Positions 35,127 through 45,135 of a DNA stretch of 64,000 nt are shown here, one piece after another. Both the position numbers and the translations under genes were made by a program. The stretch lies in assembly GCA_963729215.1 (NCBI GenBank), contig CAVSND010000017.1:1-64000 (forward strand). Direction: 5' to 3'. The notes beneath the pieces are model-generated. The model made no database searches. It was not told the DNA's origin and worked only from the letters and a program-made list of their open reading frames with translations. Each line of letters starts with the position of its first letter. The stretch's first letter is position 1. The DNA is from CAVQJU01 sp963729215 (GTDB lineage: Bacteria; Acidobacteriota; Vicinamibacteria; Vicinamibacterales; CAVVIG01).

Positions 35127-35729
35127 ATGAACAGAACGCATCTGGCCGCAAGACCTGGCACACCTATCTGAGTTCCAGCACCGTCGACGCGAAGACGCGA
35201 ATCGGCAATGGGCCCTGGCACAACTTCAAGGGCGGGCTGATTGCGAGCAGCGTGGCGGACCTGCACAGCGCGAACAACAAGATCGCGGCGGCGACGTCGC
35301 TAACCGAGAAAGGGACAACTCCGAATTACCTCACGGGCAACCCGCCCCAACCGGTCGCACAGCCGCTGCAGCACGACATCCTCACCGGCACGAACGAGGA
35401 CGGCACGAAGAACGACGGACACCTGCCGCGACTACGGCTATTCGTCCGGTCACTGGGACGGCGACACGCTCGTCGTTGAAACGAATGGCTTGCGCGACGG
35501 ACTGTGGCTCGATCTCGGAGGCGATGTGATCACCGACATGGCAAAGCTGACCGAGAAGTTTCGGCGGCCACGGTTCGGTACGCTTGACATCGACGTCACC
35601 GTTGACGATCCGAAGGTGTACACCCGCCCCTGGACGGTGACGCTGCACCAGTTGCTGATGGTCGACACGGAGCTGCTGGAGTTCGTCTGCCTCGAAAACG
35701 AAAAGGATGTGCAGCATTTCCCGAAGTAG
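35127..35729 (+). pseudogene. Mosaic pseudogene: endostatin-like head joined to 'DGKPDLSGLW' family tail
   Basis: Bases 35055-35430 match the endostatin-like gene at 11367-11915 (about 90% by eye), including 70 bases upstream of its start. Compared with that copy about 170 bases are deleted just after the start codon region, removing the signal peptide and first third. At 35431-35436 the sequence switches abruptly to the 3' part of the 31461-32273 gene (about six differences in 292 bases) and keeps its stop at 35729. From the ATG at 35127 translation ends after about 14 codons, and the two halves are in different frames. Not functional as given. Chimeric misassembly is possible, but the internal deletion and sequence divergence argue for real recombination. 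Confidence 0.8.
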
Positions 35730-35821
35730 TCACACTCGATGATCCGACAGTCCTGCATTCGCCGTCGCCTGTGGGAGGAGCTGGCGCGTTAGGCCGACCG
35801 GCCCAGCGCGATCAAGCCGGC

Positions 35822-35868
35822 TGCTGGTCTCGATCCCGTTCGGATGGAATTCTTGCGGAAGGCGACCG
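35822..35868. repeat. Dispersed short repeat, copy A
   Basis: TGCTGGTCTCGAT followed after a few bases by GTTCGGATGGAATTCTTGCG. The same order occurs at 45359-45410 and, more diverged, at 46655-46705. It lies in non-coding sequence just before a secreted-protein gene. Its nature is unknown. Confidence 0.5.
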
Positions 35869-36031
35869 TCCCGGCATTCTCCGGGAGCGCGGCCATAGCG
35901 AGGAGTTTGACGCCATTTTGCGACTGCCCTGCCGCCCGGCAGTGCACAATGGCGGGGAGCCTCTGCAGAGTCGGCCGGGGCGCCGGACACAGACAAGGGA
36001 GCTGACCGTGACACCTGTTACAGGGACGCCC

Positions 36032-36838
36032 ATGAGATGGTTGCGCTTCTTCCACGCGGCGGGATTAATTGTGGCGGTACTCCCGAGCGCCGCGTCCGCC
36101 CAATGGCTGAATTACCCGACTGCCGGTGTGCCGCGCACCGCCGACGGCAAGCCTGACATGTCGGCGCGCACGCCGCGCGCCGCCGACGGAAAGCCGGACC
36201 TCAGCGGCATGTGGGGATGGGACACGCCTGCGAAGTGCGGCGCCCACTGCAACGATTTCCAGATCTCAAGGGAGTTCATGAACATCGCTGCCGGCCTGAA
36301 AGGCGGCCCGCCGTACCAACCGGGCGTGGCCGACCTGGTCAAGAAACGAACGGCGGCGCAGGACGAGGACCCCAACGTCCATTGCATGCCGCGCGGAGCT
36401 CCGAGGATCTGGACCGACGATTACTACAAACGGATCGTTCAGCTGCCTGACCGCGTGATCATCCTCACCGAGCGCAACATGCAATACCGGCAGATCTTCA
36501 CCGACGGACGGCCTCTTCCCACGGATCGGAACCCCACCTGGAACGGCTACTCAACGGCCCGGTGGGAAGCAGACACGCTGGTCGTGCAGACCGCGGGCTT
36601 CCGCGACGATCTGTGGCTGGATGCGTTTGGCCATCCGCTCGGCAGCGCCGGGACGCTGACCGAGAAGATTCGCCGGCCCAACTTCGGGACGCTCGAAGTG
36701 GAGATGACGATCGACGATCCGACGTTTTACACGGCGCCCTGGACGGTGACGCTCAGTCAGCCACTGGTGCTGGACAGCGAGCTCCTGGACTACTACTGCC
36801 TCGAGAACGAGAAGTCCTGGGCGCACATGAAGAAGTGA
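36032..36838 (+). CDS. Secreted hypothetical protein, 'DGKPDLSGMW' family
   Basis: 268 residues from the ATG at 36032; a signal peptide ends SAASAQWLNYPT. The doubled N-terminal echo is explicit: RTADGKPDMSARTP then RAADGKPDLSGMWGW. The core is MQYRQIFTDGRPLPTDRNPT, WNGYSTARWEADTLVV, LTEKIRRPNFGTLEVEMT and DYYCLENEKSWAHMKK. Four Cys residues are scattered (KCGAHC, HCMPR, YYCLE). Paralog of 31461-32273 and 47738-48782. Function is unknown. Confidence 0.75.
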   Translation: MRWLRFFHAAGLIVAVLPSAASAQWLNYPTAGVPRTADGKPDMSARTPRAADGKPDLSGMWGWDTPAKCGAHCNDFQISREFMNIAAGLKGGPPYQPGVADLVKKRTAAQDEDPNVHCMPRGAPRIWTDDYYKRIVQLPDRVIILTERNMQYRQIFTDGRPLPTDRNPTWNGYSTARWEADTLVVQTAGFRDDLWLDAFGHPLGSAGTLTEKIRRPNFGTLEVEMTIDDPTFYTAPWTVTLSQPLVLDSELLDYYCLENEKSWAHMKK

Positions 36839-36867
36839 GCGCCTGACGTGCGGTATCGACTCATAGG

Positions 36868-37894
36868 ATGGCCGTCATGACAGCGAGGATCACCCGGACG
36901 ATCGGCGCCGGCGCGCTCGCGATTGCGGTGTCGGCGCACCTGACGTGGATGGCGCATCCGGCTGGCGCACAGACGAAGAGTGAGACGACGTGGCGCGCGC
37001 GCACGGCGTGGGGCGACCCCGATCTGCACGGCGAGTGGACGACCGAAGGCGAGTACCGGCGTGCCGTTCGAGCGCCCCGCACAATACGCCACGCGAGCAG
37101 TCCTGGACGACGAGGAATACGCGAAGCGCCTCCAGGATATCCGCGTTCGCGATGAGCAGGACCTGGCGCCCGTCGATGTGCTCTCCGGGCGGGTTCAGGG
37201 CCCGAGTGCGCCCATTCCCCACTGGCGCGAATACAACACGAACTCTCGACGTACCTCGCTCGTGATCGATCCGCCCGATGGGCGCCTGCCGCCGAGGGTT
37301 CCTACGGCCGGGCCGGTGCCGGTGCAGCGGTGCGGGAGCCTCCTCGGCGGCGAACCGTGCGACTCGTACGACGAGTACGGGCTCGGCGTCCGCTGCATCG
37401 TCCACGGCGGAGGCTTCCCGGACGCAATGATCCCGGCGGTGTACAACGCCAACATGCGGATCATCCAGAGTCCGGGTTACGTGGCCATCACGTACGAGCT
37501 GATTCACGACACGCGCGTCATTCCGATCGAGACGTCCACGTCCGCGCGGCGGCCGCCACTCTCGCCGAAGATCCGCATGTATATGGGCGACGCGCGCGGT
37601 CACTGGGACGGAACGACGCTGGTCGTCGAGACGACGAACCTCAAGGCCGCCAATCGCGGCGCGTCCCCAGGCTTGAAGCTGACGGAGCGGTTCACGCGCG
37701 TCGGCGGCGACGCCATCCAGTATCAGGTGACGTTCACGGATCCGGCGACGTGGACCGCGCCGTGGACCGCCGCGCTGGACATGAAGAGGCGTCCGGACAA
37801 TGCCGGCGTGTTCGAGTATGGGTGCCACGAAGGCAACCACGGCATGAGCAACATGCTCTCCGCGGCGCGGGCGATGGAACGGACGGCACGCTGA
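36868..37894 (+). CDS. Secreted hypothetical protein, 'CHEGNHGMSN' subfamily, one frameshift
   Basis: About 341 residues. A signal peptide ends PAGAQ, followed by WGDPDLHGEWTTEGEY. One extra C at about 37059 shifts the frame; then VPFERPAQ, RRTSLVIDPPDGRLPPR, CIVHGGGFPDAMIPAVYNAN, HWDGTTLVVETTNLKAANRG and FEYGCHEGNHGMSNML. It is a close paralog of 59312-60324 and a distant one of the other GDTLVV proteins. It follows 36032-36838 by 29 bases and is probably co-transcribed. Exported, function unknown. Confidence 0.75.
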
Positions 37895-38045
37895 CGTGCC
37901 GGGTGACTTACCGCCTATAGCCGGGCGCAGCCTCCTCCTTTACGATTTGCCTGCTTTTTGAGCGCCGCAGGTTCCGCGTTCACGGACAATAGGCCGCCGT
38001 TACCAGCCGGGCCGGTCGGTCAGTCGATCACTGAGGAGGCTTCGC

Positions 38046-41000
38046 ATGCGTAAGTGGCGACAGATTCTGCTCGTCGTCTCGATGATCCTGGCGCTGCCGC
38101 TGTCCGCATACGCGCAAGCGTCCATTGCGGGCGTCGTGAAAGACGCGTCGGGGGCCGTCCTGCCTGGTGTGACCGTCGAGGCCACCAGTCCCGTTCTGAT
38201 CGAGAAAGCCCGGACGGCCGTTACCGACGGAGCGGGCCAGTACCGCATCGTCGATCTGCGCGCCGGCACGTACACCGTGTCGTTCACGATCGTCGGATTC
38301 AGCAGCCGTGCGCCGCGAGGACATCGAGCTCACCGGCTCGTTCACCGCGGTCGTCAACGCCGATCTGAAGGTGGGCGCGCTCGCCGAGACGATCACGGTC
38401 AGCGGCGAGACGCCGATCGTCGACACCCAGAGCGTCCGGAGGCAGACGACGATCAGCGGCGATCTCATCACCGCGATCCCGTCCGCGCGCTCGTACGCCG
38501 GCCTCATGACGCTGATGCCGAATACGGTCGTGGCGACGGGCGCTGCATCGGACGTACAGGTCGTGCCCGGCATGGTCGTGTTCGGCGGCGCCGGCGGACG
38601 CAGTAACGAAGGCCGCCTGCAGCTGGACGGGATCAGCGTCGGGTCGGCATTCAACGGCGGCGGCGTCTCGGCGTACATCGCCGACGTCGGCAACGCGCAG
38701 GAAGTCGCGCTGACGACCTCGGGCGGCCTCGGCGAAGCCGAAGTCGGCGGACCTTCGCTGAATGTCGTGCCGAAGACCGGCGGCAACACGGTGAAAGGCA
38801 GCGTGTATCTGTCCGGCGTGACGGAGGGGATGATCGGCAGCAACTACACGGACGACCTCAAGGCTCGAGGTCTGTCGACGCCTGGCTCCAACACGAAGAT
38901 CTGGGACTTCAACGGCGCCGTCGGCGGACCGATCAAGAAGGATCGGTTGTGGTTCTTCTACACCTTGCGCGACGAGGGCAGCCATCGGACCGTGCCCAAC
39001 ATGTTCGCGAACCTGAACGCGGGCGATCCGACCAAGTGGACGTACGCGCCCGATCGGAACAGGCCGGCCGCCGTGGCCGCGTCGTTCCGCACGACCTCGC
39101 TACGCCTCACCACCCAGGCCACACCGCGCAACCAGTTCCGCGTCTTCTGGGATGAGCAGATGCCGTGCGAAGGCGCCGCGTGGCCGGGCTCGACCAGCCT
39201 CGGCCTGCCGCCAATCGGGCGACAACGAGATCATCGCCGGCGGCACCGCGGCGCCGACGGCGGCGGCCAGCGCGACGTTCGCGCCGGAAACTGCCGCGTA
39301 CCGCGATTATGGGACGCGTTTCCGCCAGGTCTCGTGGCAGTCGCCGATGACGAGCCGCCTGCTCCTTGAAGCGGGCGTTGGCAACTACGCGAGCCGGTAT
39401 CTCGGGACGCCGATGCCAGGCACTCCCGCGCTCGACTTCATCCAGGTCATGGAACAGTGCGCCGCCGGGTGCGCGGCCAACGGCGGCATCCCGAACCTGA
39501 CGTACCGGGCCGGATTGCAGAGCACGAGCTGGCAGTCGTCGAACAACTGGCGCGCGTCGCTGTCGTACGTCGAGAGCAAGCACTCGATGAAATTCGGTTA
39601 TCAGGGCGGATACCTGATGGACGATCGCTTCCCCTACACGAACAGCCAGTTCGTGACCTTCCGCACGAACAACGGGAAGCCGGATCAGATCAACGAGATC
39701 ATCGATTACAACCTGATCCAGCAGCGCGTCCGCTACGACGCGTACTACGCGCAGGACCAGTGGACGAGGGGCCGGATCACGCTCCAGGGCGCGCTGCGGT
39801 TCGATCGCGCGACGAGCATCTTTCCCGCCGCCACCATCGGCGGCGTCCGGTTCCTGCCGACGGTCACGTCGTTCCCGGAAACCAAGGGCGTCGATTCGTA
39901 CAAGGACCTGACGCCGCGCGGCGGCGTCGCGATCGATCTCTTCGGCGACGGCAAGACAGCGCTGAAGTTCAACATCGGCCGCTACCTCGAGGCGGCGCAG
40001 AACGGCGGCCTCTTCATCGCGAGCCGTCCGACGTCGCGGATCTCGACGACGGCGTCGCGCACGTGGACCGATGCGAACGCCAACTTCAAGCCCGACTGCG
40101 ACCTGTCGAACAACGCGGCGCAGGATCTCCGCGCGGGCGGCGGCGACTTCTGCGGCGCCGTGGCGAACACCAACTTCGGCAAATCCGTCTTCGACACGAC
40201 GCAGGATCCGGCGCTGTTGAGCGGCTGGGGCGTCCGGTCCGGTGACTGGCAGTGGGGCGCGTCGATTCAGCGGCAGGTGGCGTCGCGAGTGTCGGTCGAG
40301 GTCAGCTACCTCCGCCGCTGGCTGCTGAATTTCGTCGTGACCGACAACCTCGCGATCGCCGCGAGCAACTTCGACCCGTTCACCGTTACAGCCCCGGTCG
40401 ACGCGCGGCTCCCGAACGGCGGCGGCTATGCCGTCCCCGGTCCGCTGTACAACGTGAACCCGTCCAAGGCGTCCGTGCCGGCCAACAACCTCGTGACGCT
40501 CGACACCAACTACGGCGGGCAGAGCCAGACGTCGAATGCGATCGCGCTCAACCTCAGCGCGAGGCCCCGGAACGGCCTCGTCATTCAGGGCGGCTTCAAC
40601 ACGAACGACACGTCGTTTGACTACTGCTCAATCCGTGCGGCGATGCCCGAGCTGACCATCATCATCGGCCCGCCGACGCTCAGCCCGACCAATCCGTACT
40701 GCAGTTACAACACGGGCTGGGTGACGCGGTATACCGCCCTCGGCTCCTACACGCTTCCAAAGATCGACGTGCTGATCGGCGGCACCGTACGCAGCGATCA
40801 GGGCGGCGTGCTCGCGGCGAACTGGGCGGCGCCGAACTCGGCCATCTCGCCGTCCCTCGGCCGGCCCCTGTCGAACAACGCGCCGTCGGCCACGGTCAAT
40901 CTGATCACGCCGGGGACGTTGTACGGCGATCGCGTCAACGAGCTCGACCTCCGCCTCGCGAAGATCATCCGAATCGGCCGCGTGCGGACGAATGTGGGCG

Positions 41001-41152
41001 TCGACGTCTATAACATCTTCAACAGCGCGCCGGTGTTGACGTATAACCAGGCGTTCGTGCCGGCGACGGCGACGTCGGCCGGCAGCTGGCTCCAGCCGAC
41101 CTCGGTGCTGCAGGCGCGGTTCTTCAAAGTGAGCGCGCAGATCGACTTCTAG
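38046..41152 (+). CDS. TonB-dependent receptor (Oar-like), two frameshifts
   Basis: Outer-membrane beta-barrel transporter of about 1,030 residues. After the signal peptide (LPLSAYAQ) comes a carboxypeptidase-regulatory-like domain (ASIAGVVKDASGAVLPGVTV to YRIVDLRAGTYTVSF). Then the plug: AETITVSGETPIVDTQS, GRLQLDGISVGSAFNGGG, and SLNVVPKTGGNTVKGSVYLS. The barrel contains DRLWFFYTLRDEGS, SMKFGYQGGYLMDDR, DLTPRGGVAIDLFGDGKTAL and the C-terminal VGVDVYNIFNSAPVLTYNQ with final QARFFKVSAQIDF. Single-base shifts occur near 38305 and 39205. These receptors take up large or chelated substrates, or act in adhesion; the ligand is unknown. Confidence 0.92.
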
Positions 41153-41220
41153 ACGCGAAGGCCACCAATGGTTCTCAATACGCGAAGGGCTGCGACAGTC
41201 GTCGGACCGATCAGGTAGCC

Positions 41221-42079
41221 ATGCGTTCACGGCGAACATTTCTGGCGGCGATGGGCGCCGCCGCGTACGCGGCGCGCGCCGGCCTGGCGTCCGCTCAATC
41301 GCAGGCGCTTCCGCTCGACAACCTGGGCCTCGAACATCTGGACATCGTGGTGCCGGATCCGGCCGCGTCCGCGAAGTTCTACGCGCGCATCTTCAAGACC
41401 GCGCTCCATCAGCAGCCGGTGCGGGACGCGCTTCGCTACTTCGTGCTGCTCGGCGATCTTCCCGCGGATCGGCAGGTCGGCTACATTGCCATCGGCGCCG
41501 CCGCGGGACGACCGCCGTCCATCGGCCACTACTGCACGCTGGCCAGGACCTACGATCGCGCCGGCATGGCGCGATCGCTCGAAGCCGCAGGATTCTCCGG
41601 CATCCGCGGCGCCGGGGGCCTGGGCATGTGGCCCGATCCCGACGGCCTCGAACTGCAGCTTTTTCAACCGCCGGCGGGTCTCGTCACGGCCGCCGTGCCG
41701 TCGCCGCTGCCCATCGACGGCGAGGGCCTCGTCACGCCGATCGGTGTGGACCATGTGCTCCTCCACGTATCGGACCTCGAGCGATCGCTTCCGTACTACC
41801 GGCTGGTGTACGGCGCGCAGGCGGAAGGGCCTCGCAACGAAGACGGCCGCGTCTGGTTCCGTCTCGAACGCAACACGCGCATCGGGTTGCTGAAGGCGCC
41901 GGCTGGTGAGATGCCGCGTATCGCGCACGTCGCCATCAAGGTCGCCGCGTTCGATCGTGGCGCCGTCACCGCACGCCTGCGGCAGCTCGGCGTGAAGATC
42001 GTGCTCGTCACCTGACGAGTCCGACGTATTGAGATTCCTCGACATCGACGGCATCGCCGTCGAACTACGGGTGGTATGA
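41221..42079 (+). CDS. Tat-exported VOC-family protein, frameshifted at the C-terminus
   Basis: The Tat signal is RSRRTFLAAMGAAAYAA. Two vicinal-oxygen-chelate modules follow: LGLEHLDIVVPDPAASAKFY with MWPDPDGLELQLFQP, and GVDHVLLHVSDLERSLPYYR with RIAHVAIKVAAF. A missing base near 42010 brings a premature stop at 42015; the neighbouring frame supplies PDESDVLRFLDIDGIAVELR and a TGA at 42079, completing the second module's last strand and metal-ligand Glu. Corrected length is about 285 residues. It lies 68 bases after the TonB receptor and may process or bind its ligand. Confidence 0.82.
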
Positions 42080-42134
42080 GGGCTCGTAAGTAGTCGATTT
42101 TATTTGTCTTACTGAGCTGGCTCCTCAGGCTGTC

Positions 42135-42722
42135 TCAGTGCCCACCACGCTCACCAGAGACGGAGGCCATCTGATGCTTCCCCTGAAGACTCAAGCCGGA
42201 AGGATGGAGAAACTCTTCGCGCACGCGGTCGCCCGTCGCGATGGCGGCCTCGGTCTCGAACTGTTCCTCTCCCGTTGATATACAGGTGGGAAAGCCAATC
42301 GCGCTGAACAGCCGGACGAAGGACCTGCCATCGACGACATCAGGCGTCGACGCGATCTCGACGACATGCTGCAACTCGTGCGCAACGATCGTGACGAGCG
42401 CCGGTTCACCCTGCGAACAGAGAATCTGCACCCGAAGGTAGCGGACATCTGAGCCCTTCGACACCAGAGCCGTCCGTCCCGCCAGCAGGAGACTCCGGAA
42501 CGTACTGCATGTCAGATGCACGATGACGTCAGACTGCTCGATGCGTTCAACAATCAACCGAAATGTCGGCGAGCGCTCGACGGCCCTGTCGAAGACCGCC
42601 GTGAGGGTCGACTCGGGACGGATTCGTTGCAGGCCTTGCGCCTGCCCGCGATTCGAGAAGACCGCCACGAACAGAAGTGCAATAGCCGCGCGAGCACGCT
42701 TTCCTTGTGAGTGGGTTCGCAT
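42135..42722 (-). CDS. Exported protein with HExxH motif
   Basis: 195 residues, with signal-like IALLFVAVFSNRGQAQ. VTIVAHELQHVVEIAST contains HELQH, a zinc-protease-type HExxH; a downstream Glu in GEEQFETEAAI could be a third ligand. Two Cys residues occur near STFRS and ILCSQ. Lengths and context are unlike classical proteases, so catalytic activity is possible but not shown. Start is the ATG at 42722. Confidence 0.65.
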   Translation of the reverse strand: MRTHSQGKRARAAIALLFVAVFSNRGQAQGLQRIRPESTLTAVFDRAVERSPTFRLIVERIEQSDVIVHLTCSTFRSLLLAGRTALVSKGSDVRYLRVQILCSQGEPALVTIVAHELQHVVEIASTPDVVDGRSFVRLFSAIGFPTCISTGEEQFETEAAIATGDRVREEFLHPSGLSLQGKHQMASVSGERGGH

Positions 42723-42940
42723 GATGTCGGTTGAGCAATACCCACACCATGACTGCTCACATGTTTGGGATCGTGACGATCGCGTGTCTTTGGCGGGTGG
42801 TCACGTCGTTAACATGCACACGATCGTCAGTCCGACGTCGATATGCGCCGACGGAATCGTCTGAACAGGCCAGCGTCAGGACAATCACGTCCGACAGTAG
42901 TGTCACTCTTACGGATGCCTCCCTGCATCAGAGGCTGCCT

Positions 42941-43273
42941 TCAGAAGAAGATCGAACGATCCCGGACAAAGGCGCCGACCCAGAGCAGTACGATCGGAAT
43001 GAACGGATTGGCTTTCAGTGCGTCGTGCGACAGTTCGGTCGCGATGGCCCCGCCGAAATAGCACGACGCGAGAATAAACCCGAGCTTCATCGTGGCCGGC
43101 ACGACGAACAGCGCGGCGAACGCCAGTTCCATGAGGCCCAGGAGGCGAAGATGCCGTCCGACGCCGAGCGCCGTCATCGCCTCCACGATCTTGGGATTGG
43201 CAGACAGTTTCAGCACGCCCGACAGCGCAATCATTAGCGCCGGAATCCATGTCGCAAACAGTTGAATCAGCAT
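42941..43273 (-). CDS. DoxX-like membrane protein
   Basis: 110 residues with four transmembrane helices, starting seven bases after AGGGAG. WIPALMIALSGVLKLSANPK, LGLMELAFAALFVVPATMKL and FILASCYFGGAIATELSHD are DoxX-like features. Such proteins are frequently partnered with HxlR regulators, as here: the hxlR-type gene diverges from it across two related palindromes. Probably expressed in response to an electrophile or quinone signal sensed by that regulator. Confidence 0.85.
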   Translation of the reverse strand: MLIQLFATWIPALMIALSGVLKLSANPKIVEAMTALGVGRHLRLLGLMELAFAALFVVPATMKLGFILASCYFGGAIATELSHDALKANPFIPIVLLWVGAFVRDRSIFF

Positions 43274-43301
43274 AGGCGGCTCCCTTGGCGGTTACTGTTG
43301 T

Positions 43302-43313
43302 ATACCTAGGTAT
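43302..43313. promoter_or_regulatory. Predicted HxlR operator 1
   Basis: Perfect palindrome ATACCTAGGTAT in the DoxX/HxlR intergenic region, built on the half-site TACCT/AGGTA with no spacer. It sits 29 bases upstream of the DoxX-like start. The same half-site occurs in operator 2. Regulator assignment is inference from adjacency. Confidence 0.55.
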
Positions 43314-43362
43314 CGTGGATTACCATGACCGGAGCCGCAAGACGGCACTTTTTCCTGCGCTA

Positions 43363-43378
43363 GTTACCTGGAGGTAAC
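43363..43378. promoter_or_regulatory. Predicted HxlR operator 2 overlapping the ribosome-binding site
   Basis: Perfect inverted repeat GTTACCTGGAGGTAAC, half-site TACCT/AGGTA with a two-base spacer. It ends three bases before the HxlR ATG at 43382 and contains the GGAGG ribosome-binding sequence. A regulator bound here would block its own expression. The GTTAC...GTAAC form resembles described HxlR/YodB-type sites. Confidence 0.65.
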
Positions 43379-43381
43379 CGT

Positions 43382-43783
43382 ATGCCACGCGCGGTTGCGC
43401 CCGCAATGCTGACGGCCCATCACGACTGCGAGTTTCGCGAAGTGCTCGACCGGGTCGGAGACAAGTGGAGCCTGCTCGTCATCGCCATGCTCGAAGAGCG
43501 GCTGACAGCCCGCGCGAGATTTTCGGAGTTGAAGCGAAGCATCCCGGGTATCTCGCAGCGGATGTTGACGGCGACGCTGCGAAGCCTCGAGCGCGACGGG
43601 CTGCTCACGCGTCACGTCTATGCGGAGATACCGCCACGCGTCGAGTACGCACTCACGCCGCTGGGCAAGCAGTTCATGCAGCCCGTGCGCGAACTGGTGA
43701 CCTGGCTGCAGACGCATTGGTCGACGATCCGGGCGGCGCGGGAACGATTCGACGGACAGTCGCCGAAGCGCAAGGCTTCGTGA
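43382..43783 (+). CDS. HxlR family transcriptional regulator
   Basis: 133 residues. CEFREVLDRVGDKWSLLVIA (with the conserved Cys preceding the first helix), ARFSELKRSIPGISQRMLTA and LRSLERDGLLTRHVYAEIPP are the HxlR winged-helix signature. The Cys in HHDCEF is the position used for thiol sensing of quinones and aldehydes in characterised members. It diverges from a DoxX-like gene and has a palindrome over its own ribosome-binding site, implying autoregulation. Confidence 0.92.
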   Translation: MPRAVAPAMLTAHHDCEFREVLDRVGDKWSLLVIAMLEERLTARARFSELKRSIPGISQRMLTATLRSLERDGLLTRHVYAEIPPRVEYALTPLGKQFMQPVRELVTWLQTHWSTIRAARERFDGQSPKRKAS

Positions 43784-43818
43784 GAAATCGTCCCTGACAG
43801 CCAGCCACAAGATTTGCC

Positions 43819-44430
43819 CTAGTTCCGGCCATCTGTACGGCTGACGCCGAGTCGCCGGACGTCTCGATATCGGAAACAGTCGACCAGGTGATCGTTGACC
43901 ATGCCGACCGCCTGCATGTGTGCGTAGATGATCGTCGATCCGACGAAGCTGAACCCGCGGCGCTTGAGATCGCGGCTGAATGCGTCCGACTCGGCGGTCG
44001 ATGCCGGAATCTCGCGAAGGGATCGCCAGCGATTCTGCCGCGGGCGGCCGTTGACGAATTGCCAGCAATACGTGTCGAAGCTTCCGAATTCCTTCTGCAC
44101 GAGCAAGAACGCCCGGGCGTTTGTGACGGCGGCCGCGATCTTCCTCCGGTTCCGGACGATCCCAGGATCGGTGGTGAGTTTGTCGATTCGCGCCTGCGAG
44201 TATCGCGCGACCTTCTCCGGATCAAACTCGCTGAATGCGCGACGGTAGCCCTCGCGTTTATTGAGCACGATCGACCAGCTGAGACCCGCCTGCGCAGATT
44301 CGAGAATGAGAAACTCGAAATGCGTGCGGTCGGTGTGGATCGGAACACCCCATTCCCGATCGTGATATTCGCGCAGCAGTTCATGATCGACGTTGACCCA
44401 CGAACACCGTTTAGGCTGCGTCGCCGGCAT
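43819..44430 (-). CDS. tag: DNA-3-methyladenine glycosylase I
   Basis: 203 residues. Cytoplasmic base-excision repair enzyme removing 3-methyladenine from DNA. RCSWVNVDHELLREYHDREW is the Tag opening with the zinc-binding Cys and His; FEFLILESAQAGLSWSIVLN and the late MVNDHLVDCFRY supply the rest of the fold and the C-terminal zinc ligands. The ATG at 44430 (MPATQPKRCSW) is preferred over one 15 bases upstream. Monocistronic. Confidence 0.93.
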   Translation of the reverse strand: MPATQPKRCSWVNVDHELLREYHDREWGVPIHTDRTHFEFLILESAQAGLSWSIVLNKREGYRRAFSEFDPEKVARYSQARIDKLTTDPGIVRNRRKIAAAVTNARAFLLVQKEFGSFDTYCWQFVNGRPRQNRWRSLREIPASTAESDAFSRDLKRRGFSFVGSTIIYAHMQAVGMVNDHLVDCFRYRDVRRLGVSRTDGRN

Positions 44431-44571
44431 GTGTCGTACCCCCACGAAGCTGGTGGAGAAGACTCTACTCCCTCTCGCCGAGCGTCGGGCGCGGCCACCA
44501 GAGTTGTCTGCGCGGCCTGACGAATGCGCCGGCCGTGTACAGACGTGTATCGTCTCGTGTGCAGTCGCTAT

Positions 44572-45135
44572 CTAGCGTCTCTCCAGGAACCCTCTGCCTT
44601 CGAAAATCGCCGGCATCGCCTTTTCGATTCGCGCCACCCGTGTCGCCGACTGCTTGGCTGCGGCAAAGTGGTACAGGTAACTCCTTTGCCGCCCCGGTGT
44701 CAGCGCCTCGAAAGCGCCCTTGAAACGCGGGTCCCTCCGGAACAACTCTCTCAACTCCTCGGGAACCGGAAAATCTGAAGTCTTCTTCCGCTTCATCCGC
44801 AGCCCAGCCTTCTCGACTACGATGGCCTCGCGCACGTAGGCCTTGATGGTCGCCGCCTTCACCGTGATGTCCTTCGCGCTGGTGAACTTCATGACACGCC
44901 CGGCGTGCACCTGGCCGAGCTGCACCAGCACCTTCCTGGGGTCCTTCAGCAGGGCGCCTTGAAAGAAGCCCAGCCCAAAGTACTCTTTGAAGCCCTGCAT
45001 GATGACGACGTTCTTCCCATCCACTGTGTAGGTGGGCTTACCCCACTTACACTCCTCCTTCATCGCAAAGCCGCCGAGCACTCGGCGCATCTCCGCGATC
45101 TCCGCCTCCCACTGCTCTCGATACGCCATCTCCAT
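44572..45135 (-). CDS. YdeI/OmpD-associated family protein (DUF1801-type)
   Basis: 187 residues. The N-terminal half (EECKWGKPTYTVDGKNVVIM, QGFKEYFGLGFFQGALLKDP) is DUF1801-like. The C-terminal half (FPVPEELRELFRRDPRFKGA, FEALTPGRQRSYLYHF, AAAKQSATRVARIEKAM) is the YdeI/bacteriocin-protection segment. Cytoplasmic; biochemical role unknown. The two-domain layout is typical for the family. Confidence 0.85.
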   Translation of the reverse strand: MEMAYREQWEAEIAEMRRVLGGFAMKEECKWGKPTYTVDGKNVVIMQGFKEYFGLGFFQGALLKDPRKVLVQLGQVHAGRVMKFTSAKDITVKAATIKAYVREAIVVEKAGLRMKRKKTSDFPVPEELRELFRRDPRFKGAFEALTPGRQRSYLYHFAAAKQSATRVARIEKAMPAIFEGRGFLERR

